NCBI GenBank assembly: GCA_964605705.1
Contig: CAZSDW010000009.1
Coordinates: 1 to 64,000 of the forward strand
Origin: CAZSDW01 sp964605705
GTDB lineage: Bacteria > Fidelibacterota > UBA2242
Direction: 5' to 3'
Length of the DNA stretch: 64,000 nt
This document shows, in pieces, positions 54,683-63,074 of the stretch. A model generated the notes under the pieces. That model was not told where the DNA came from. It saw only the letters and a list, made by a program, of their open reading frames with translations, and searched no databases. The translations under genes were made by a program, and so were the position numbers. Positions within the stretch are counted from its first letter, which is position 1. Each line of letters starts with the position of its first letter.

Positions 54683-56809
54683 ATGAAACGAATTGTGACA
54701 ATTACATTCATCATCCTGTTGATGATTACGGCGATCAATGCGGAGGTTACCGTCAGATTTTGGGCAAACACTGCCGGTGTCCCGGATACTCTGGGACCCA
54801 ACAGTATTGTCCAGATTCGAGGAAATGCCGACGCTAATGATGCCACAATCGACAATCTGTCCGATGGCGTCTATATTGCGTGGGACGCTAATACCACTAT
54901 GAACCTGACGAATGTTGCGGGGGATTATTGGTTGGGTGAATGGAATGTGCCGGATAACGCGGTGATCGATTATAAGTTTTTTACCAACACGCATACCTCA
55001 ATTGCGCCTGGTGACGACTGGGAGCATCAGGGCTGGGAAGCCAATGTCAGTTGGCCCGGTGGAAACCGTAAATTGGATCTTTCTGGTTTCAGCGGTTCCG
55101 ATACGACGCTGCCACTCCAGTTCGTGAATGGATTCAAGGGTAATATGACTCAGTATGAGGCGCCCTTTACGAGCTATGATTCGACTTTTTCGGTTTTTGT
55201 AAGAGTCAATGTTCAGGGCTGGCAGGAATTTGATCCGGATACCATGGTGGTTGGTGTTCGTGGCTCCAATATGAGTGATTGGGGTCCAACGGGTGAGATT
55301 GGCTGGGATACGACCTGGGTCCTTACAAAAGAAGCCGATCATGCGAATGGCGGTAGCCGGCAATACTCCGGAAAATATTTCTACTCGGGTGCTATTCATG
55401 TCCCGAATTCGTATGCCGACGCAGGTGTAAAATTCAAATTTGTAGCCCATTATGCCAGCCATAATCTCTATGAGAGCTGGGATGATATGTTCTGGAATAC
55501 GACACCGGAATTTGAGATTCCAACAGTCGGTAACGATACGACGATCTATTTTAAATGGTTTGATAATCTGAGACCGGGAGGTTTCGAAGGAAATGATTCC
55601 GTGAATATTACATTTTACACAGATTTGGGTAATGCTATTTCAAGTAATGGTTTTGAAATTGGTGATACACTGCTGGTGAAGTACGGTCTGCACAGCTCTG
55701 CCGATCAAGCCTATACGGACACTCTCATTCGTCAGACGGGAACTCAGAATTATTTCACCCAGGCAAAAATGATTTATGTCGATTTCGGGAAACCGCTCTA
55801 TTATCAGTATTATATATACAAAGACGGGCAGGAACAACGGGAAGTTTATTTCAACTTTGACTATGAAGGTGATGTCGTCTCTATTGCCGAACGGAGAGCG
55901 TACACAATAACTGTTTCACCTACGGCAATCATGGATACGGAAGACAGCCGGGAACTGGCGCGACGCATGCCGATTTTCAGAAACAATACGCTTTTATCGC
56001 AAAATGTTGATGTTGCGGTAGAATGTGATATTCGACCGGCAATCTTTCAGATTCTGGCTGGATCAACATTGCGTGATATTCAGAGTAGTTTTACGATTAC
56101 TCCATTGATGCTTGAACTCAATCCCGATACTGTTTTTGCGATGGGTGTTTATATAAACGGTCCATTGTCAAATAATGGTGAAAATACCTGGCAGACCTGG
56201 GGCGGTACCTTGATGAATGATACCAACCGCGTTATGTATGATGACGGAACCCATGGTGATCTGGTTGCCGGCGATTCAATTTTTACAGTGACTTACAGCT
56301 TTTCTCCCGACAGTGGTCATACTGTTGGACAGGAGTTCAAGTTTGGAATTGGTGGCGGCGATAACGAGAGCAGCTATGGATTGAATCATATCGATAATAT
56401 CGATGATTCAGAGGCACAGTCCCGTCTGCGGGCGCAGTGGGGTAGCATTAATCCAAAATTCTACAGCGCCTGGAATTATGATACTCAGGCACCCAGTGGG
56501 ATTTATAAAGAAGATGTCGCCCTGATAAAAGAGTATCGATTAGCTCAGAATTTTCCGAATCCATTCAATCCAATCACGGAGATAAAATTCACGATTCCCC
56601 GTTCAGGCAAAGTCACCCTGTCGATTTACAACATGCTGGGTCAGCAAATTATCAGAGAAGTCTATAATAATCTTCAGATTGGGCAATACACCTATATCTG
56701 GAATGGTCGGGATATGAATGGCAGTCCGGTGGCATCCGGTGTTTATTTTTATGAACTGAATGCCGGAGACCAGTTCCGTGATATCAAGAAAATGGTATTA
56801 ATGAAATAA
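54683..56809 (+). CDS. Secreted glucan-binding-like protein with T9SS type A sorting domain
   Basis: A 708-residue exported protein (signal peptide ending ITAINA). Two N-terminal beta domains (about 20-160 and 165-290) have the strand pattern of starch-binding CBM20-like modules (VTVRFWANTAGVPD..., VFVRVNVQGWQEFDPDTMVV). A later domain (about 430-600) has the choice-of-anchor-X-like MYDDGTHGD and AGDSIFTVTYS. The tail QNFPNPFNPITEIKF...GVYFYEL is a type A sorting domain. A role like SusE/SusF in binding starch at the surface is inferred from modules and context. AGGAGG precedes the ATG. Confidence 0.75.
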   Translation: MKRIVTITFIILLMITAINAEVTVRFWANTAGVPDTLGPNSIVQIRGNADANDATIDNLSDGVYIAWDANTTMNLTNVAGDYWLGEWNVPDNAVIDYKFFTNTHTSIAPGDDWEHQGWEANVSWPGGNRKLDLSGFSGSDTTLPLQFVNGFKGNMTQYEAPFTSYDSTFSVFVRVNVQGWQEFDPDTMVVGVRGSNMSDWGPTGEIGWDTTWVLTKEADHANGGSRQYSGKYFYSGAIHVPNSYADAGVKFKFVAHYASHNLYESWDDMFWNTTPEFEIPTVGNDTTIYFKWFDNLRPGGFEGNDSVNITFYTDLGNAISSNGFEIGDTLLVKYGLHSSADQAYTDTLIRQTGTQNYFTQAKMIYVDFGKPLYYQYYIYKDGQEQREVYFNFDYEGDVVSIAERRAYTITVSPTAIMDTEDSRELARRMPIFRNNTLLSQNVDVAVECDIRPAIFQILAGSTLRDIQSSFTITPLMLELNPDTVFAMGVYINGPLSNNGENTWQTWGGTLMNDTNRVMYDDGTHGDLVAGDSIFTVTYSFSPDSGHTVGQEFKFGIGGGDNESSYGLNHIDNIDDSEAQSRLRAQWGSINPKFYSAWNYDTQAPSGIYKEDVALIKEYRLAQNFPNPFNPITEIKFTIPRSGKVTLSIYNMLGQQIIREVYNNLQIGQYTYIWNGRDMNGSPVASGVYFYELNAGDQFRDIKKMVLMK

Positions 56810-56819
56810 AACCGATGTG

Positions 56820-56865
56820 AATGAGGGTGGAGATTAATTCTCCACTCTCGTTCATTCTGTTTTTG
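56820..56865 (+). terminator. Probable rho-independent terminator
   Basis: GTGGAGA and TCTCCAC form a 7-bp core stem extended by a bulged AATGA/TTCATT outer stem, followed by CTGTTTTT. It may partly separate the surface genes from the symporter gene. Confidence 0.6.
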
Positions 56866-56891
56866 AATATTTTTACAGTAAGGATATACTG

Positions 56892-58712
56892 ATGCACGCT
56901 ATTGATTTTTCGATTGTTATTCTGTATATGGTTGGTCTGGTTGTTGTCGGAATGTGGTTTCAACGGAAAGCCTCCCAGGGTATCGATTCATATTTTTTAG
57001 GTAATCGCGATCTTCCATGGTGGGCGCTGGGTGCTTCGGGTATGTCCTCAAATCTGGATATCAGCGGGACGATGATTATTGTTGCGCTGGTTTATGCTAT
57101 CGGGGCGCGGGGATTTTATATTGAAATTCGAGGCGGTGTTACCCTGATAATGGCGTTCCTGATGATTTTCATGGGAAAATGGAATCGCCGGGCGGGTGTC
57201 ATGACCCTGGCGGAATGGATGAAGTTTCGTTTTGGTGACGACAAGGAAGGTAAATTAGCCCGCTTTATTACTGCGCTCACATCTTTGATCATGACCGTCG
57301 CAATGGTCACCTATTTTGCAATTGGCGGGGGCAAGTTCCTGGATAAATTTTTAGGTATTCCAAGTCTTTTCGGACTACCATCCGAGTTCTGGGCAGCTGC
57401 GGTACTGATCGCTGTTGCGATGATATATACGGTAGCATCCGGACTATATGGCGTCATCTGGACCGATGTCTTCCAGGGGACTTTGATTTTTATGGCAATT
57501 GGCTACATTGTGGTCAAAGCTTTGTCAATTGACCTGCCTGAAGAATTTTTTGTTTCAATGCCGCTTAAAGAAACTGCGGGCGGCGGTTTTCAGAGTTACC
57601 TGACTTCTTACAGAGAATGGACGAATGTAATCCCCCGCTGGAATCTGAACATTGAGTCCAATTCTGTCTATTCCATGTATAATCTTTTCGGTATTGCGAT
57701 CATGTTTTACCTGTTCAAGACCGTTATCGAGGGCAGTGGTGGAACCGGTAATTATATGATTCAGCGTTATTTTGCGGCAAAGAGTGATCGTGAAGCCGGA
57801 TTTCTTTCGCTGTTCTGGACATTTCTGCTCTCTTTCAGGTGGCCATTCATCGGTGCGATGGCTGTCTGGGGTGTTTCCCTGGCAACGAAAATAACCGATC
57901 CTGAAATGGTACTGCCTGCCGTGGTAGCGACACTCCCGATCGGAATAAAAGGATTTCTCGTTGCGGGTTTAATGGCAGCCGCCATGTCAACCTTCGATTC
58001 GACGGTTAACGCCGGAGCGGCATACTGGGTGAAGGACATCTATCTGGAACATGTCAATCCCAAAGCTAATCAAAAGCAACAAATGAAACAGAGTTATCTG
58101 GCATCTGTACTGATCGTGGTTCTTGGTCTGGGGCTTATGCTGATAATCAAAAATATCAATGAAATCTGGGGCTGGATAACCATGAGTATCGGTGCTGGTA
58201 TGATCATCCCGCAATTGATCCGCTGGTACTGGTGGCGCCTGAACGGTTATGGCTATGCCATCGGCATGGCAACCGGTACTATTGTCGCGATTATCTGGAA
58301 AATTTTTGCACCGGAAGGCACACCCGAATATATCGCTTTTATCATATCTGCCGGAACTTCTCTGGCAGGGACAATTATCGGCACCCTGCTAACCGAACCT
58401 ACCGATGAAAAAGTGCTAGTAAATTTCTACAAGAAAACGCGACCTTTTGGATTCTGGAAAAATATCCGCAGCAAATTTTCGGCAGACTTTATCGGCAAGA
58501 TCAATCGGGAAAACAAACGCGATATCTTTTCCATTTTCTTTGCAGTACCGTGGCAGTGTTGCCTGTTTCTGATGTGGTTGATGTTGTCGATGAAACGCTT
58601 TGATAATTTTCTGATTTTATTAACGATGACAGTTGTACTGTCAATAATTCTCTATCTATCCTGGTTCCGGCACCTGTCAACAGAGGTCAATATTGAGGGT
58701 GATGGAGATTGA
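56892..58712 (+). CDS. Sodium:solute symporter (SSS/SLC5 family)
   Basis: A 606-residue inner-membrane transporter with about 13-14 hydrophobic spans. The SSS signature is seen in DSYFLGNRDLPWWALG, near the sodium site at GMSSNLDISGTM, and in the later region AGLMAAAMSTFDSTVNAGAA. Closest in layout to SGLT-like sugar symporters. Given the amylases around it, glucose or maltose is the likely substrate, but sequence alone does not settle it. The last 20 bases overlap a reading frame that runs into the four-helix gene. Confidence 0.88.
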   Translation: MHAIDFSIVILYMVGLVVVGMWFQRKASQGIDSYFLGNRDLPWWALGASGMSSNLDISGTMIIVALVYAIGARGFYIEIRGGVTLIMAFLMIFMGKWNRRAGVMTLAEWMKFRFGDDKEGKLARFITALTSLIMTVAMVTYFAIGGGKFLDKFLGIPSLFGLPSEFWAAAVLIAVAMIYTVASGLYGVIWTDVFQGTLIFMAIGYIVVKALSIDLPEEFFVSMPLKETAGGGFQSYLTSYREWTNVIPRWNLNIESNSVYSMYNLFGIAIMFYLFKTVIEGSGGTGNYMIQRYFAAKSDREAGFLSLFWTFLLSFRWPFIGAMAVWGVSLATKITDPEMVLPAVVATLPIGIKGFLVAGLMAAAMSTFDSTVNAGAAYWVKDIYLEHVNPKANQKQQMKQSYLASVLIVVLGLGLMLIIKNINEIWGWITMSIGAGMIIPQLIRWYWWRLNGYGYAIGMATGTIVAIIWKIFAPEGTPEYIAFIISAGTSLAGTIIGTLLTEPTDEKVLVNFYKKTRPFGFWKNIRSKFSADFIGKINRENKRDIFSIFFAVPWQCCLFLMWLMLSMKRFDNFLILLTMTVVLSIILYLSWFRHLSTEVNIEGDGD

Positions 58713-58743
58713 CAGTAGTAGTAAAAGGCAAACGAGAATTGGC

Positions 58744-59121
58744 ATGAGGGGAAGGTTTAAGGAATTAAAAGTATATCAGATGGCTTATGACCTTGCGATG
58801 GAAGTTTTTTATATTTCTAAAAATTTTCCAAAGGAAGAAACTTATTCATTGACTGATCAAATCAGACGTGCTTCGCGATCTGTTTGCAGCAATATTGCTG
58901 AAGCATATAGAAAAAGAATATATCCAAAACATTTTGTTTCTAAAATTACTGATGCCGATTCTGAAGCAAGTGAGACAATGGTATGGATAGATTTTTCCAA
59001 AGATTGTAAATATATTTATGAAGATATTCACAATTCTCTTTAAGAAAAATATAGTGAAGTTGGTAAAATGTTAGGAGGGATGGAAAAACATCCAGAAAAA
59101 TTCGTCCCAAATGATCATTAA
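58744..59121 (+). pseudogene. Four-helix-bundle (S23/IVP-like) gene interrupted by an in-frame stop
   Basis: From the ATG at 58744 the frame encodes FKELKVYQMAYDLAMEVF, FPKEETYSLTDQIRRASRSV and SNIAEAYRKR, the classic family start. It reaches a TAA at 59041-59043 after 99 codons. Directly in frame after this stop the family's normal C-terminus continues (EKYSEVGKMLGGMEKHPEKF) to a second TAA at 59119-59121. A single nonsense change therefore truncates an otherwise intact gene. It could also be a sequencing error or still make a shortened protein. It sits between the symporter and the TrmB regulator. Confidence 0.8.
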
Positions 59122-59190
59122 TACAAAATTTTGCGATCCATACTGATAATAATGACAGATATTGCTATTTATATTATTTCATCCTGTGCT

Positions 59191-59229
59191 CCTGCCAACT
59201 GCTCCTGCCGACTGCCCCTGCCAACTGTT
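59191..59229 (+). repeat. Three tandem 13-bp repeats next to the second four-helix gene
   Basis: CCTGCCAACTGCT (59191), CCTGCCGACTGCC (59204) and CCTGCCAACTGTT (59217) are consecutive near-identical units. They lie 70 bases after the end of the broken four-helix gene and about 50 bases before the trmB-like ATG. Confidence 0.85.
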
Positions 59230-59281
59230 CACTTTATTAACTGATTACAATATTAAAAGAAGAGAAGAAAAGAGAAGAAAT

Positions 59282-60115
59282 ATGAATGAAATACCTGATG
59301 AACTTCTGGCTAAACTGGTCAAGCTGGGATTCACCAATTATGAAGCACGAACCTATCTGGGATTGCTGAACAATAATCCAGCGACCGGTTATGAAGTCAG
59401 TCATCAGTCCGGTGTTCCCCGGTCAGTGATCTATTCCATCCTGAGAAAACTGGAATCCATGGGAGTCGTCATTTCGATACATGACAAACCCCGCCGTTAT
59501 ATTCCACTGGCACCAAAGCAGCTCATGTCATTGCTGGAGTCTGATTTTTCCAAACGGATCGGTTCACTAAAGGACGATTTATTTAGTTATAATGACAAAC
59601 CGGAGAGCGAGGGATTTTGGAATATCCGTGGTTATGAGTCATTGATGGAACTGTGTACTTCATTAATTGATGAGGCAAACGTGTCGATTTATCTTTCCGG
59701 ATGGAAACGTGAGATAGACCAGTTAAAAAGACCGCTGCTTTTGGCAAAAAAACGCGGTGTCGATATCACGGTTTTTTCCTTTACGGAAATCGATGAGAAA
59801 TATGGCGAAGTTTTTGCCTACGGAATTCCCGAAGAAAAACTTGTGAGTTTCTGGGATCATAAGCTCATTCTGGTCACGGACTCAAAAAACCTGGTCATGG
59901 GATCAGCCAATCAGGATGATGAACAACAGTCGATCTGGACCCAAAACCGGGCAGTTATAACGATCCTGGTCAACTATATCATTCTGGATATCACTCTGTT
60001 TGGACAACGCAAAAACATGGATGTATCCGGGACAGTCATGAAACTGATGACGGAAAAGGTGGATCATCTGGATCAGCTGATCGAAGAAACAAACCCAAAA
60101 AACAGCGAAAAATAA
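59282..60115 (+). CDS. TrmB-family sugar-sensing transcriptional regulator
   Basis: A 277-residue regulator. The N-terminal winged helix-turn-helix (about 3-75) reads LVKLGFTNYEARTYLGLL and SGVPRSVIYSILRKLESMGVV. The C-terminal TrmB effector domain, a phospholipase-D-like fold, includes FWDHKLILVTDSKNLVMGS. Known family members (TrmB, MalR-like) bind maltose, trehalose or glucose and control sugar uptake genes. Placement between the symporter and the second GH13 gene supports control of this locus. I use the ATG at 59282. A frame open from 59162 runs through repeats and lacks a ribosome site. Confidence 0.88.
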   Translation: MNEIPDELLAKLVKLGFTNYEARTYLGLLNNNPATGYEVSHQSGVPRSVIYSILRKLESMGVVISIHDKPRRYIPLAPKQLMSLLESDFSKRIGSLKDDLFSYNDKPESEGFWNIRGYESLMELCTSLIDEANVSIYLSGWKREIDQLKRPLLLAKKRGVDITVFSFTEIDEKYGEVFAYGIPEEKLVSFWDHKLILVTDSKNLVMGSANQDDEQQSIWTQNRAVITILVNYIILDITLFGQRKNMDVSGTVMKLMTEKVDHLDQLIEETNPKNSEK

Positions 60116-60148
60116 ATATTTATTTTCCAGCATAGTACCGAGATATTC

Positions 60149-63004
60149 ATGAAAAAATTGTTAATCCCAATTATTTTGCTGACGCTATCAGTATCTGCTC
60201 AGATCATAACATCCGATCCTGTTTACCCGACGGAAAACGACTCAATTATTATCTATTATGATGCTACTTTAGGAGACGGCGGATTGAAAGGCTATACTGG
60301 TGATGTATATACTCATACTGGTGTAACTATTAACGGAGGTCGCTGGCAGCATGTCATCGAATCGTGGGGTAATGACGACACTCAGCCTAAATTGATCCGG
60401 ACCAGCACGGACCGCTATAAACTGGTCATCGGTAATCCCCATGAATTTTATGGAGTCAGTACAGCTGATAAAATTACCGAGCTGTGTTTTGTTTTCCGAA
60501 GTGCCGGATCAGATGGACCGACCGGACGGGATGTGGGCGGTGACGATATATTTTACGCGTTGTATGAACCGGGATTGACGGTTTTTTTCGAGGAACCTGT
60601 TGTCGATTTATCATTCGATAATCCGCAGCGCAGCCCGGTATTTCAAGAACAGGGCGATACACTCAACATTATCGGTAAAACCGCTGCATTAGGGACTCAG
60701 ATTCAGACAATTTCCCTGATATTCGACGAGAATATTTTAAGCCAGGTAAGTGATTCTGTATTGGACTATCAGTTACCGGTGAGTTACCTGGATGTTGGTC
60801 AAAATCTGCTCCAGCTCGTGGCAATCGATACCGCGGGGAGCAGTGATACCAGCAGTATTTATATAATGGTCAATCCCTCAATGACGTATAGTCCGCTGCC
60901 GGTGGCGGTTCAACCCGGGATTAATATCCTCAATGATCAGTCGGTTGTACTGACACTGTTTGCGCCCTACAAAGACTTTGTCTATGTCATCGGTGATTTC
61001 AACGACTGGACACCGGACACCAGCTATTACATGAATTGTTACTATGTCAGCGATGACAGCGTTGTATATTGGCTGCAAATTGATCAACTCGATCCAACGA
61101 CTGAGTACGGATTCCAGTATTTAATTGATGGAGAGTTACGAATTGCCGATCCTTATACGCGGAAGATTCTCGATCCCTGGAACGATCGTTATATATCCAG
61201 TACTACATACTCCAATCTGAAAAGTTATCCCGATGGAAAGACGAAAGAAGCGGCAGCGGTATTTCAAACGGTTCAGCCAGAGTATGCAAATGAGATAACT
61301 GATTTTAACAAGCCACTGAAGCAGGATTTGGTGATATATGAACTGCTTATTCGGGATTTCGTAGCCAGACATGATTATCAAACCATGATCGACACGCTGA
61401 ACTATCTGGAAAACCTGGGGATTAACGCGATTGAACTCATGCCGGTCTCGGAGTTTGAGGGGAACAGCAGCTGGGGCTACAATCCATCTTTTCACTTTGC
61501 ACTCGATAAATATTATGGTCCTCCTGAGGATTTCAAGCAATTTGTCGATGAATGTCATAATCGTGGAATTGCTGTTATAATGGATATGGTTTTGAACCAT
61601 GTTTATGGACAGTCGCCCTTAGTACGAATGTATTGGAATGCAACCCTGAATCGCCCGGCTGCCAATAATCCCTGGTTCAATGAGGAATCACCGAATCCAG
61701 TTTTTTCGTGGGGCAGCGATTTCGATCATGAAAGCAAGCATACTCAGTATTATGTTGACCGGGTATGTAAGTACTGGATGACTGAGTTCAAGATTGATGG
61801 ATTCAGGTTTGATTTTACCAAGGGATTTACGAATACGCCCGGCGATGGTGGCGCCTATGACGCCAAACGCATCAATATTCTTCAGCGAATAGCAAACGAA
61901 ATCTGGAAAGTTGATGATGACGCCTATATCATTCTGGAACATTTTGCAGCGAACGATGAGGAGCAGATTCTGGCAGATTACGGACTAATGCTCTGGGGTA
62001 ATTCCAACTGGAATTATGCTCAATCTGCTATGGGTTACTCGTCGGATTCGGATTTTTCATGGGGGTATTTCAAAACCCGGAATTGGACTAAACCGCATTT
62101 AGTGACTTACATGGAGAGCCACGATGAAGAACGCTTAATGTATAAAAATCTGACTTATGGAAATGCCGCCGGTGATTATGATATTCAGAACCCGGAGATT
62201 GCCTTGCGACGAATGAAAATTGTCAATGCCTTTTTCCTGACCCTGCCGGGACCGAAAATGATCTGGCAGTTCGGTGAATTGGGCTACGATATTTCGATCG
62301 ATGATCCCTGCCGGGTTTGTGAAAAGCCGTTTTTATGGCAGTATAATGAAGATGTCATTCGGCAAAGCCTTTATAAAACCATTGCCGCATTACTGAAACT
62401 GCGGAGTGAGAATGCTGTTTTCACAAATCCCGGAACAAATGTAACGATGTCTGTTAGTGGTAATGGAAAACGAATTGGAATGAATGGTACTCCGAATGTC
62501 GTCATTATTGGTAATTTTGGTGTTTCGTCCCTGTCGATTGCCCCTAATTTTCAACATGTCGGAAATTGGTTCGATTTTTTCTCAGGGGATTCTCTGTATT
62601 TTGAATCAACTTCCGATCCAATTGAATTAGCGCAGGGTGAATTTCACATTTTTACCGATACTAGACTGGAGACACCGGAAGCTGGTATAATAAACAACAT
62701 TGATGATGATATATCAAGTTTACCCAAGCATTTCGCGCTCTATCCGAATTATCCGAATCCGTTTAATGCGACAACGAAACTGTGCTATGACCTTGAAAAG
62801 CAATCGAATGTCCGTATCAAGATATTCGACCTAAGCGGCAGGGAAGTTTATTCCGAGCTGCGTACTAGTCAGCCAGCCGGAAGCTATATTTTTAACTGGG
62901 ATGGAAAAAGCCGTGATGGCAGGGGATTGCATTCCGGCATCTATTTTTTCCTGTTGCAGAGAGATACTGATCGGATCGTCCGGAAACTCACATTATTGAA
63001 ATAA
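60149..63004 (+). CDS. Secreted CBM48-GH13 alpha-amylase-family enzyme with T9SS sorting domain
   Basis: A 951-residue exported enzyme (signal peptide ending LSVSAQ). After two N-terminal beta domains comes a CBM48-like module (about 260-345; YVIGDFNDWTPD). The GH13 barrel (about 390-760) has MDMVLNHVYG, the nucleophile Asp in GFRFDFTKGF (about 554), acid Glu in IILEHFA (about 596) and stabiliser Asp in MESHDEERL (about 657). A C-terminal beta domain and a type A sorting domain (NYPNPFNATTKL...GIYFFLLQR) end the protein. It is predicted to be released or anchored outside the cell by T9SS and to hydrolyse alpha-glucan for the TonB receptor. It lies 33 bases after the TrmB gene. Confidence 0.92.
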   Translation: MKKLLIPIILLTLSVSAQIITSDPVYPTENDSIIIYYDATLGDGGLKGYTGDVYTHTGVTINGGRWQHVIESWGNDDTQPKLIRTSTDRYKLVIGNPHEFYGVSTADKITELCFVFRSAGSDGPTGRDVGGDDIFYALYEPGLTVFFEEPVVDLSFDNPQRSPVFQEQGDTLNIIGKTAALGTQIQTISLIFDENILSQVSDSVLDYQLPVSYLDVGQNLLQLVAIDTAGSSDTSSIYIMVNPSMTYSPLPVAVQPGINILNDQSVVLTLFAPYKDFVYVIGDFNDWTPDTSYYMNCYYVSDDSVVYWLQIDQLDPTTEYGFQYLIDGELRIADPYTRKILDPWNDRYISSTTYSNLKSYPDGKTKEAAAVFQTVQPEYANEITDFNKPLKQDLVIYELLIRDFVARHDYQTMIDTLNYLENLGINAIELMPVSEFEGNSSWGYNPSFHFALDKYYGPPEDFKQFVDECHNRGIAVIMDMVLNHVYGQSPLVRMYWNATLNRPAANNPWFNEESPNPVFSWGSDFDHESKHTQYYVDRVCKYWMTEFKIDGFRFDFTKGFTNTPGDGGAYDAKRINILQRIANEIWKVDDDAYIILEHFAANDEEQILADYGLMLWGNSNWNYAQSAMGYSSDSDFSWGYFKTRNWTKPHLVTYMESHDEERLMYKNLTYGNAAGDYDIQNPEIALRRMKIVNAFFLTLPGPKMIWQFGELGYDISIDDPCRVCEKPFLWQYNEDVIRQSLYKTIAALLKLRSENAVFTNPGTNVTMSVSGNGKRIGMNGTPNVVIIGNFGVSSLSIAPNFQHVGNWFDFFSGDSLYFESTSDPIELAQGEFHIFTDTRLETPEAGIINNIDDDISSLPKHFALYPNYPNPFNATTKLCYDLEKQSNVRIKIFDLSGREVYSELRTSQPAGSYIFNWDGKSRDGRGLHSGIYFFLLQRDTDRIVRKLTLLK

Positions 63005-63074
63005 ACTGGTTACCCGGATTTTCAACCTGTGTTGTGGGTTATCTTTCCAACTCAGTAGTTGAAATTGTCTTAAT

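Noticed and set aside
59162..59281. N-terminal extension of the TrmB-like regulator
   Set aside because: The extra 40 codons translate the 13-bp repeats and a poly-purine ribosome region; the family start matches ATG 59282.
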